This document shows, in pieces, positions 1-5,374 of a DNA stretch of 5,454 nucleotides. Source of the DNA: Pseudomonadota bacterium (GTDB taxonomy: Bacteria; SZUA-182; DTGQ01); the NCBI GenBank assembly GCA_030605265.1, contig JAUWIR010000344.1, positions 1 through 5,454 on the forward strand. Reading direction: 5' to 3'. The notes beneath the pieces were generated by a model. The model was not told the origin of the DNA and made no database searches. It was given only the letters and a program-made list of their open reading frames with translations. Each line of letters opens with the position of its first letter. Within the stretch, counting starts at the first letter, position 1. The translations under genes were made by a program, and so were the position numbers.

Positions 1-317
1 ACATACCTTTTGGCAATGCTGATCACCAGACGAAGGTTCCCTTTTATCATCTCCATTCTGGCTTCCATCTCGCCTTTTGAAGCTCTTTTGGCCCAATAAT
101 ATTCCTCTGCCGCCGTCAAAACATGAAAATGACTGACATCTTTAAAATATTGTTGGACCAAATCAATAGGGTTTTTTTGAACTTTCTTTTCATCTTCCGA
201 TTCAAAATCAAAATTCTCTTCACGGCCGTCAAGACCCACCATTTCACTGTGAAAAAAATTTCCCTCTTCACGCTCAGCCAGACTATTCCCAAAGAGATGC
301 TCCTGTTTTCCAATCAT
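1..317 (-). CDS. rpoS: RpoS-like sigma-70 family factor, N-terminal part (runs off the left edge)
   Basis: This is the N-terminal ~105 residues of a primary-like sigma-70 factor; the rest lies beyond the left edge. A variable acidic leader (about residues 1-48, rich in E and D) is followed by sigma region 1.2, with NPIDLVQQYFKDV and LTAAEEYYWAKRASKG, and then the start of region 2.1, with EARMEMIKGNLRLVISIAKRY. The last stretch matches the RNA polymerase core-binding helix of RpoD/RpoS proteins. The short leader, without the long region 1.1 of RpoD, and the position just after an NlpD-like gene favour RpoS, the stationary-phase/stress sigma factor. The ATG at 317 is used here. A TTG in frame at 323 lies 7 nt after a GGGGG Shine-Dalgarno-like run (spacing 13 nt to the ATG) and could be the true start. 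An in-frame TAG lies 69 nt upstream of the ATG. Sigma-70 membership is very likely; the RpoS subtype is inferred. Confidence 0.85.
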   Translation of the reverse strand, partial: MIGKQEHLFGNSLAEREEGNFFHSEMVGLDGREENFDFESEDEKKVQKNPIDLVQQYFKDVSHFHVLTAAEEYYWAKRASKGEMEARMEMIKGNLRLVISIAKRY

Positions 318-386
318 ACTCAAAAAATTACCCCCGCATTTGCATTCTAAATTGAGCTTATACTATCTCCTCAATAGACTTATCGA
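318..386 (-). promoter_or_regulatory. nlpD-rpoS intergenic leader with ribosome binding site and possible hairpins
   Basis: This 69-nt spacer between the nlpD stop and the sigma-factor start contains a GGGGG run (331-335 on the minus strand) that fits a TTG start at 323 or, less well, an ATG at 317. A 6-bp inverted pair, ATTGAG (375-370) and CTCAAT (356-351), could form a 13-nt-loop hairpin. The same CTCAA could instead pair with TTGAG at 323-319, enclosing the GGGGG run. A five-codon mini-ORF (MQMRG, 345-328) ends just before the possible TTG start. The repeats and ORF are seen directly; any regulatory role is inference. In E. coli the rpoS leader is self-inhibitory and much transcription starts inside nlpD, but I cannot identify a promoter here. 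Confidence 0.35.
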
Positions 387-1067
387 CTAGGGGAGTAAAG
401 AAATCGGGTCTAATGCTTGCTGATGATGACGAATTTCAAAATGTACGTAAGGCTCTTTCCCCTCGGTACCTTGCCCTATCTTAGCAATTATTTGTTCAGG
501 GTTTACCTTTTGGTGGACTTCGACAAGGTTTTCAATATTATTTGCATAGATCGTTGAATAACCGCCTTCATGTTGAATGATAATCACCCGATCATACCCC
601 TTCAAATCTTTCCCTGCATAAATAACTTCCCCGGCGGCGGCGGCGGCTATTGGAGTACCGAAGGATGATTGGATATCAATCCCTTCCATCCTCTGCAAAC
701 CATGTTGCCCAAATTTTCGCAAAATAGGCCCCTGCAAAGGCCAGAAAAATTTTACTTCCCTAAAAACACAGGTTGGAGGGACAGAAAGCTTGGCCTTGGC
801 CCCAGGTATCCATATTTTTTGCCCCTCTTTAATTCTATGGCTACTTTTTAATTCATTGGCTTGACAAATTTGTTTTACAGGAACACCATAAGTGCGGGCG
901 ATATTCCACAAGGTTTGGCCTTTTTCAACAACATGGGAAACCCCTCTTTGGGACAAATTTCTTGATTTGGGTGACCTATGGGAAGGATGACAGCCCGTCA
1001 TAGCTGAAAAAAAAATAATACCTAATAGGAAAACTTTTTTTAAAAAATTTGGTTGACTGGGAAACAT
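387..1067 (-). CDS. nlpD: NlpD-like lipoprotein with LysM and degenerate LytM (M23) domains
   Basis: A 226-residue envelope protein. The N-terminus has a hydrophobic signal (about residues 9-25) and a lipobox-like MTGC with Cys26 as probable lipidation site; Met at -3 is somewhat atypical. A LysM domain that should bind peptidoglycan spans about residues 44-88 (HVVEKGQTLWNIARTYGV, then IKEGQKIWIPG). A LytM/M23 fold spans about 110-222, with EGIDI, FGTPIAAAAAGEVIYAG, GYDRVIIIQHEGGYSTIYA and VHFEIR. Several expected zinc or catalytic positions are changed: Met127 in the HxGxD position, Tyr207 for the first His of HxH, and Asn176 after YA. This pattern fits NlpD/EnvC-type amidase activators rather than an active endopeptidase. 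The gene ends 69 nt before an RpoS-like gene, matching nlpD-rpoS order. The ATG at 1067 has GAGAG about 10 nt upstream. Five consecutive GCC codons encode Ala141-145. Activation of an AmiC-like amidase is inferred from the family. Confidence 0.88.
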   Translation of the reverse strand: MFPSQPNFLKKVFLLGIIFFSAMTGCHPSHRSPKSRNLSQRGVSHVVEKGQTLWNIARTYGVPVKQICQANELKSSHRIKEGQKIWIPGAKAKLSVPPTCVFREVKFFWPLQGPILRKFGQHGLQRMEGIDIQSSFGTPIAAAAAGEVIYAGKDLKGYDRVIIIQHEGGYSTIYANNIENLVEVHQKVNPEQIIAKIGQGTEGKEPYVHFEIRHHQQALDPISLLP

Positions 1068-1100
1068 ACAAACATGACTCTCATTAGGAGAAAATATGGA

Positions 1101-1175
<75 letters not shown>

Positions 1176-1205
1176 ATCAAATAAAGATATTGAAGAGGGT
1201 TTATT

Positions 1206-1698
1206 TCATTTTATCAGAGGTAAAAATTGTATAAACCCTAAACAGGCTGAAGTTACCACCAATCCGGCCAACAATACTCCAAAACAGATGGCCATAAAGG
1301 CGTCTCTAATACGGAATTGAAATAAAAAAGCCTCCACGGAGCCAGTCCAAGCGCCAGTAATAGGCAGAGGGACCCACAAACAGCGCTAAACCTATCAGCT
1401 CCAATTTTTCGATAATTTTACTTCTATTTTGCGTTCTATTGAATAACCAGGTAAAAAATTTATCAAAAAGAGAGGTTTTCCTTAAATAATTTGATACCGG
1501 ACCAATAAAAAAGAGAATGGGTAAAATCGGAATCAGGTTTCCCACCACTGCTAATCCATAAGCCTTAGCTATGGGCAATTTTAATCCAAGGGCCAGTGGA
1601 ATAGCTCCCCTCAACTCAGCTATTGGCAGCATGGCCACGATAAGAGTAACTATTTCAGGGCTAACCCCCTTAAGTAAGGTAAGAATATACTTTAGCAT
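1206..1698 (-). pseudogene. COG2426 / Sm_multidrug_ex (PF06695) membrane protein, frameshifted near codon 108
   Basis: The first ~108 codons give a hydrophobic protein with the family signature LPIAELRGAIP (residues 26-36), membrane segments and a conserved FLPL-like basic stretch before LIGLALFVG. The frame then runs 24 codons of unrelated sequence to a TAA at 1306. Shifting by +1 at 1366-1374 restores VPLPITGAWTGSVEAF, then FGVLLAGLVVT, and a TGA at 1206-1208. That gives about 163 residues, the usual family length. Comparison with family members (LFVA-V/I-PLP-x-TGAWTG) suggests loss of two bases, for instance GGCGG to GGG, or one inserted base. The intact downstream frame means a recent mutation, an assembly error or a programmed shift at CCC-U. 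The ATG directly abuts the pcm stop (TAAATG), with GGTGG as ribosome binding site inside pcm, implying translational coupling. Transport function is not established; the family is related to DedA/VTT-type membrane proteins. Confidence 0.85.
1366..1377 (-). other. Frameshift site in the COG2426 gene (GTG GGT CCC TCT)
   Basis: In the upstream frame the codons read Val-Gly-Pro-Ser; the family-like sequence resumes in the +1 frame as CTG CCT ATT ACT GGC (L-P-I-T-G). CCC followed by U is a known +1 slippage-prone context for proline tRNAs, because the tRNA on CCC can re-pair with CCU. Slippage there would yield FVGPLPITGAW, one residue shorter than the usual FVA-x-PLP motif. A simple 2-nt deletion is the plainer explanation. 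Confidence 0.6.
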
Positions 1699-2340
1699 TT
1701 ACTTGTCCCACCCGAATTCACCGATTAATTTAACAAAAGAACAGTTAAATTTTTCTTCTTCTAAAATTTCCCCTCCTTCTTTGTATATTAATCGTAAAGT
1801 TTGACTTCGTTCATCTCCTACAGGAATGATTAATCGCCCACCTTCATTGAGTTGCTCACACAGGAGAGGAGGAATCCGTGGAGCTGCTGCTGAAACTATT
1901 ATTCCATCAAATGGGGCCTTCTCCAGCCATCCTTTGCTGCCGTCATCAACCAGAATTTGAAAATTATGGTATCCTAATTGTTCCAATAATCTATGGGCCT
2001 TTTGTGCCAAACTCTTTATTCGCTCAACAGAAAAAACTTTTTCACAAATTTCAGCCAGTATTGCTGTTTGATATCCTGAACCGGTACCAATTTCCAGGAC
2101 TCGAAAATTTTTGTTTAACCTGAGAGCTTCAATCATATAAGCAACCATAAAAGGTTGAGAGATTGTTTGTTTTTCTCCAATCGGCAAAGGATGATCACCA
2201 TAAGCTCTCATCACAAAAGCTTCATCCACAAAAAGGTGTCGTGGCACCTGGTACATGGCCCCTAAAACTTCCCTTTTATTGATGCCACGCGCTACTAATT
2301 GTTCTTGAACCATCCTTTCACGTTGTCTTTGATATTTCAT
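1699..2340 (-). CDS. pcm: Protein-L-isoaspartate O-methyltransferase
   Basis: A cytoplasmic repair enzyme that transfers a methyl group from S-adenosylmethionine to L-isoaspartyl residues in aged proteins, starting their return to normal aspartyl bonds. With the start used here (ATG at 2340) the protein has 213 residues, close to the ~208 of E. coli Pcm. It begins MKYQRQRERMVQEQLVARGI, which lines up with the family N-terminus. Visible motifs are VPRHLFVDEAF, the substrate-side GEKQTISQPFMVAYM (about 55-69), SAM motif I VLEIGTGSGYQTAIL (about 81-95), VDDGSKGW (131-138), FDGIIVSAAAPRIP and IIPVGDERSQTL. The frame is open to an ATG at 2394, which would add 18 residues lacking family resemblance; neither start has a good Shine-Dalgarno, so the start is uncertain. 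The stop codon touches the ATG of the next gene. In many proteobacteria pcm follows surE and precedes nlpD-rpoS; here surE is not present. Confidence 0.95.
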   Translation of the reverse strand: MKYQRQRERMVQEQLVARGINKREVLGAMYQVPRHLFVDEAFVMRAYGDHPLPIGEKQTISQPFMVAYMIEALRLNKNFRVLEIGTGSGYQTAILAEICEKVFSVERIKSLAQKAHRLLEQLGYHNFQILVDDGSKGWLEKAPFDGIIVSAAAPRIPPLLCEQLNEGGRLIIPVGDERSQTLRLIYKEGGEILEEEKFNCSFVKLIGEFGWDK

Positions 2341-2540
2341 GTATTCAAATAGTTTTGGCAAAATGGAGATTATCCGTAATTGATCAAAAACCATGTGGTT
2401 TTTAAATCAATTATTGTAAATTTTAAAATTATGAAATGCCTTGTTTTTCGCTTTATATGCTAAATTTTGCATTTTACATTTTGCATTTTACATTTTACAT
2501 TTTAAAATTTACATTTTACATTTTAAAATTTAGAATTCTA
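2341..2540. other. AT-rich spacer between the FAD dehydrogenase gene and pcm
   Basis: This spacer is very AT-rich and holds the heptamer array (2469-2531), a palindromic AATTTTAAAATT near 2418-2430, and no convincing rho-independent terminator for the dehydrogenase gene. It must contain the pcm promoter if pcm is transcribed separately. A minus-strand TATAAA (around 2452-2457) could be a -10 element, but I find no matching -35, so it is not called. If pcm starts at the upstream ATG at 2394, positions 2341-2394 are coding. Confidence 0.4.
2469..2531. repeat. Tandem 7-bp repeat, nine units (acatttt/gcatttt/aaaattt)
   Basis: Nine contiguous 7-bp units in the order gcatttt, acatttt, gcatttt, acatttt, acatttt, aaaattt, acatttt, acatttt, aaaattt, with a degenerate tenth (aaatttt) at 2462-2468. 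The minus-strand unit is AAAATGT or AAAATGC. It begins 9 nt beyond the stop of the FAD dehydrogenase gene. The 7-bp period and absence of a long open frame argue against coding. Similar short AT-rich heptad arrays occur in intergenic regions of many bacterial genomes; their function is unknown to me. Copy number could vary by slippage. Confidence 0.9.
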
Positions 2541-3923
2541 TTACGTAAGTCTGTTAATAATGCCCCGTGCAGTGATAACCCCCGACACAGAGGCTTGCAT
2601 TAATCCTCGTGTTAAGCCTGCTCCATCTCCAATGGCAAAAAGATTACTGATCTGAGTTTCAAAGGAATTTGAAAGTTGTAAACGCAAAGAATAAAATTTC
2701 ACCTCAAGACCATATAAAAGTGTATGTCTGGAATTTAAACCTGGAGAAAGATTATCCATTGCTTCCAGCATCTCTATAATATTGGATAAATAACGAAAGG
2801 GAAGAACAAAACTCAAATCCCCCGGAGTTGCTTCACTAAGAGATGGAGTAATAACATTCCTTTTTAACCGCTCTTTTGTTGATCTTCGCCCCATTAACAA
2901 ATCACCCAATCGTTGAACGATAATTCCTCCACTGAGAAAATTAGCCAAACGAGCAAGATATCTTCCATAGGAGATAGGTCGATTAAAAGGTTCTGTAAAA
3001 CATGTGCTTACTAGAAGGGCAAAATTAGTGTTTCCTGTTTTCGTTCCTGAATAACTATGGCCATTAACCAAATGTATCCCTTGGCAGTATTCCATAACTA
3101 CTTTACCATAAGGATTCATGCAAAAAGTTCGCACTCGATCATCAAATCGGCGACTGTGAAAAATAAGCTTCGGTTCATAAGTAATCTTGGTCAAAGGTTC
3201 CATAACCGCCGCGGGGGCCTCAACCCTTACCCCTATATCCACAGGATTTTTTAAAGTATCCAGTTTTAATCTTTCGGCTTCCTTTTTTAACCAATTTGCC
3301 CCTACCCGGCCAGGCGCGACAACGATAAACTTTGCATGGATCTCATGACCATCTGAGATCCGAACCCCTATTACTTTTCCATTTTGAGTCAAAATCTGCT
3401 GTACAGAAGCTTCAAAAGAAATATCGACTTTATTATCTAAAAATTGACGGAACCCCTTTAATATCTCAACACACCGGTCAGTACCCATATGACGGATCTG
3501 TGAGGGAATCAAAGTAAGATTGTAAAGAGATGCTTGGCTTTGTAATTGAAGGATTGCTTCCTTATCAGTACCAAATACCTTTTGGGGAGCGCCGAATCTA
3601 CAGTAAATCTCATCTACATAGCCAATTAATTCAGTTAATAGCTCATGGGAAATATATTCCTCCAGATATCCGCCTACGGCCGGGGATAAAGTAAGTTTTC
3701 CATCACTGTAGGCGCCTGCGCCACCCCAACCGGAGAGCAAATTACAACATTCACACCGTTTGCAGGCCATCTCCTTGCTGGCGGATATACATTGCCGATT
3801 ATTAATATCCAAACCCATTTCCACCATCAAAATATTAATCAGGGGGTTGTTTTTCACCAGCTCAAGTGCTGTAAAAATACCGGCAGGACCTGTGCCAATA
3901 ATAATAACATCATACTGTTTCAT
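2541..3923 (-). CDS. COG2509-type FAD-dependent dehydrogenase
   Basis: A 460-residue cytoplasmic flavoprotein. The N-terminal Rossmann motif IIIGTGPAGIFTALEL (Gly10-x-Gly12-x-x-Gly15) binds the ADP part of FAD and is followed by an acidic strand end, MVEMG. A Cys cluster (Cys45, 54, 57, 59, 60) precedes SGWGGAGAYSDGKLTL (64-79), a hallmark of this family. Further family features are FIVVAPGRVGANWL, PVDIGVRVEAP and the C-terminal AIGDGAGLTRGLMQASVSG (about 430-448), the second FAD contact. Length is typical and the gene looks intact. The substrate is not established for the family; relation to BaiN/GltD-like or geranylgeranyl-reductase-like flavoproteins is structural only. A hairpin upstream and a repeat-rich spacer downstream suggest its own transcription unit. 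The ATG at 3923 has a weak AGG about 11 nt upstream. It occupies the place where surE would be expected. Confidence 0.9.
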   Translation of the reverse strand: MKQYDVIIIGTGPAGIFTALELVKNNPLINILMVEMGLDINNRQCISASKEMACKRCECCNLLSGWGGAGAYSDGKLTLSPAVGGYLEEYISHELLTELIGYVDEIYCRFGAPQKVFGTDKEAILQLQSQASLYNLTLIPSQIRHMGTDRCVEILKGFRQFLDNKVDISFEASVQQILTQNGKVIGVRISDGHEIHAKFIVVAPGRVGANWLKKEAERLKLDTLKNPVDIGVRVEAPAAVMEPLTKITYEPKLIFHSRRFDDRVRTFCMNPYGKVVMEYCQGIHLVNGHSYSGTKTGNTNFALLVSTCFTEPFNRPISYGRYLARLANFLSGGIIVQRLGDLLMGRRSTKERLKRNVITPSLSEATPGDLSFVLPFRYLSNIIEMLEAMDNLSPGLNSRHTLLYGLEVKFYSLRLQLSNSFETQISNLFAIGDGAGLTRGLMQASVSGVITARGIINRLT

Positions 3924-3946
3924 TTGATTTCTTACCTGAAATAAAG

Positions 3947-3973
3947 AAAGGGGCCCTTTAAAGGCGCCCCTTT
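3947..3973 (-). terminator. Probable rho-independent terminator after tRNA-Pro(GGG)
   Basis: Arms AAAGGGGC (3947-3954) and GCCCCTTT (3966-3973) are perfectly complementary. They are extended inward by CC/GG with one bulged base and a TTTAAA loop. On the minus strand the hairpin is followed by CTTTATTTC, a weak interrupted T tract. It starts 7 nt after the tRNA 3' end and lies just upstream of the FAD dehydrogenase ribosome binding site. It should end the SPOR-merR-tRNA transcript; some read-through is possible. Confidence 0.7.
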
Positions 3974-3980
3974 AAAAAAA

Positions 3981-4054
3981 TCGGGGCGAGAGGATTTGAA
4001 CCTCCGACCACTGGCACCCCATGCCAGTGCGCTACCAGACTGCGCTACGCCCCG
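3981..4054 (-). tRNA. tRNA-Pro (anticodon GGG)
   Basis: A 74-nt cloverleaf: acceptor CGGGGCG/CGCCCCG, D stem GCGC/GCGC, anticodon stem CTGGC/GCCAG, loop ATGGGGT with anticodon GGG, and T arm GGAGG-TTCAAAT-CCTCT. C1:G72 and A73 fit proline identity. It reads CCC and CCU. CCA is not encoded (A73 is followed by T residues). The first 21 and last 29 bases are identical to tRNA-Pro(CGG) at 1101-1175. It begins only 4 nt after the stop codon of the MerR-type gene, so its 5' end must be made by RNase P from the mRNA. Confidence 0.96.
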
Positions 4055-4058
4055 CATG

Positions 4059-4454
4059 TTAAGGCAAACTGCTTTCTAAAAAATCCTTAATTTCAATAAG
4101 TTTACTTTTATGATTCTGTAATTTATTGTGTACTTTAGTAGAATTTTCAGTTATTCCCTGCGTTTCCTTAGCTTGCTTCCGATCTTTCTGAAGTTTCTTC
4201 TTTGCTCCCAGGATAGTATACAACTCCTCATATAATAATTCCTTGATCCTTTGCAAGAGCAAAATATCTTTTTTTCTGTAAACACGTTGGCCGGTCCCAT
4301 TTTTTGTAGGACGCAATTGTTTAAACTCTGACTCCCAATAACGTATTACAAAGGTTTTTACTCGTAATATCTTACTAACTTCACCAATACGGTAAAACAT
4401 TTTTTCTGGAAAATCGACTTTACTTTCACTATCTCCAAAAAATATCTCTTCCAT
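4059..4454 (-). CDS. MerR-family transcriptional regulator
   Basis: A 131-residue DNA-binding protein. Residues about 20-90 form a MerR winged helix-turn-helix: YRIGEVSKILRVKTFVIRYWESEF, then LRPTKNGTGQRVYRKKDILLLQRIKELLYEE. The ERG-type effector domains of metal or drug sensors are absent. The C-terminal ~40 residues (LGAKKKLQKDRKQAKE onward) are charged and probably helical, a likely dimerisation coiled coil. Short MerR proteins of this shape are common beside ihfA and a tRNA-Pro in deltaproteobacteria, from memory; ihfA is not in this window. The effector and target promoters are unknown. The ATG at 4454 has TGGAG about 10 nt upstream, placed between the end of the SPOR-like gene and this gene, so the two are probably co-transcribed (23-nt gap). 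The tRNA gene follows its stop by 4 nt. Confidence 0.9.
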   Translation of the reverse strand: MEEIFFGDSESKVDFPEKMFYRIGEVSKILRVKTFVIRYWESEFKQLRPTKNGTGQRVYRKKDILLLQRIKELLYEELYTILGAKKKLQKDRKQAKETQGITENSTKVHNKLQNHKSKLIEIKDFLESSLP

Positions 4455-4477
4455 TGTTAAAAAACTCCAATAATCAA

Positions 4478-5374
4478 CTAAGGCTTTTGATAATCCAAGC
4501 TTCTTCTTCCATCATTTCTTCGAAAGTATTGAGGAACTTTTTCTCTTTTATTTACTCTTTCCAGAACATTCAGCTTATTATTATTTTCTAATTTACATAT
4601 TCCCTCTAAAAAAAGAGGCCCCTTCATTATAACAGTGGAGAAACCTTCGGCGGATAAACGTTTTTGTTCTATTAAAACTGTTAACAGATCAGGGAAATGC
4701 CCTAAAAAAACAGAGAAAAATTTCACCTCGATTTTCTCGTTTATTATCTTACCAGAATATCCTTTTAATTTCAAATGTTCTAATATACTTTTTGCACTTT
4801 CTAAATAGTAACAAGAACCAACGCGAAGGACGGAAGTATTCACTCGGTCTTTAAAAACAAAAAACCCGTCTTTTTTTAAATCCCTTATCTCCCCTTGAGT
4901 AACGTATACATTATACATAAGGGCCCTTCCATTTTCTCGAATCATAAGAGGGATTAAGTCTTTTTTTTCTAAATAATCAACTATTTTTTGGGCATCGTTT
5001 TTTAATACACTGGAAAACACTTTTAAGTAATACTTATTATCAGTTTCTTTTTCATTACCCTGTTCTTTATCCGTTTCTTTTTCAATAACCGATTCTTTCT
5101 TCTTTAATAATAACTCTTCCTTTTTGACTTTGGAGAACATTTTACTTTCTTGAATCTTTGCAAAAGCATCCCCATCTTCATCTTTTTGTTTTTCATGGAA
5201 AAAAGGTAAATTGACATTTTTTTCCGTCCCTCCCTGCTGTTTATCTATTTCTCCATGCCAGAGAATAACAGCCCCTAAAGCTAAAAAGGTTAGGCAAAAT
5301 AGTATTGTGAAAATTTTTCTTTTAGGTTTTTTTGAATTACATTGAGTACTGGTAGCAAAATTAATATTTTTCAT
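4478..5374 (-). CDS. Single-pass membrane protein with diverged SPOR-like repeats
   Basis: A 298-residue protein. A Lys-rich N-terminus (KKPKRK) precedes one transmembrane helix at about residues 21-38, predicting a cytoplasmic N-terminus and a periplasmic body. Residues 40-114 are a charged, low-complexity linker rich in Lys and Glu, including an imperfect 10-residue duplication (ESVIEKETDK / EQGNEKETDN). Then YYLKVFSSVLKNDAQKIVDYLEKKDLIP...MYNVYV (about 115-158) and SVLRVGSCYYLESAKSILEHLKLKGYSGKI...FFSVFLGHF (about 181-227) each resemble a SPOR domain, with the pattern strand, helix, strand; a weaker third copy may follow. SPOR domains bind denuded glycan strands at the division septum; that role is inferred. 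The tail (about 260-298) is basic. The ATG at 5374 has GAGGG 5 nt upstream. It leads the merR-tRNA unit. Domain similarity is judged by eye. Confidence 0.75.
   Translation of the reverse strand: MKNINFATSTQCNSKKPKRKIFTILFCLTFLALGAVILWHGEIDKQQGGTEKNVNLPFFHEKQKDEDGDAFAKIQESKMFSKVKKEELLLKKKESVIEKETDKEQGNEKETDNKYYLKVFSSVLKNDAQKIVDYLEKKDLIPLMIRENGRALMYNVYVTQGEIRDLKKDGFFVFKDRVNTSVLRVGSCYYLESAKSILEHLKLKGYSGKIINEKIEVKFFSVFLGHFPDLLTVLIEQKRLSAEGFSTVIMKGPLFLEGICKLENNNKLNVLERVNKREKVPQYFRRNDGRRSLDYQKP
5041..5100. repeat. Imperfect 30-bp tandem duplication inside the SPOR-like gene
   Basis: Two adjacent 30-bp units (5041-5070 and 5071-5100) match at 24 of 30 positions. In frame they give ESVIEKETDK and EQGNEKETDN in the charged linker. 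The unit is a multiple of three, so the frame is preserved; it looks like an old duplication in a linker tolerant of length change. Confidence 0.7.

Noticed and set aside
116..313. Second minus-strand frame of 65 codons inside the sigma-factor gene
   Set aside because: It overlaps the sigma coding frame, which matches regions 1.2 and 2.1 well; this frame encodes nothing recognisable.
123..350. Plus-strand open frame of 75 codons
   Set aside because: It overlaps the sigma-factor gene in antisense, gives a low-complexity Phe/Lys/Thr-rich peptide with no recognisable domain, and has no support from context.
387..1067. Active M23 peptidase
   Set aside because: Key zinc-ligand positions are replaced, and the order before an RpoS-like gene fits NlpD.
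1878..2123. Plus-strand open frame of 81 codons
   Set aside because: It is antisense to the conserved SAM-binding core of pcm and is explained as a shadow of that gene.
2469..2531. CRISPR array
   Set aside because: The units are 7 bp and contiguous, with no spacers and no cas genes nearby.
3057..3517. Two plus-strand open frames of about 60 codons
   Set aside because: Both are antisense to the intact FAD dehydrogenase and lack recognisable motifs.
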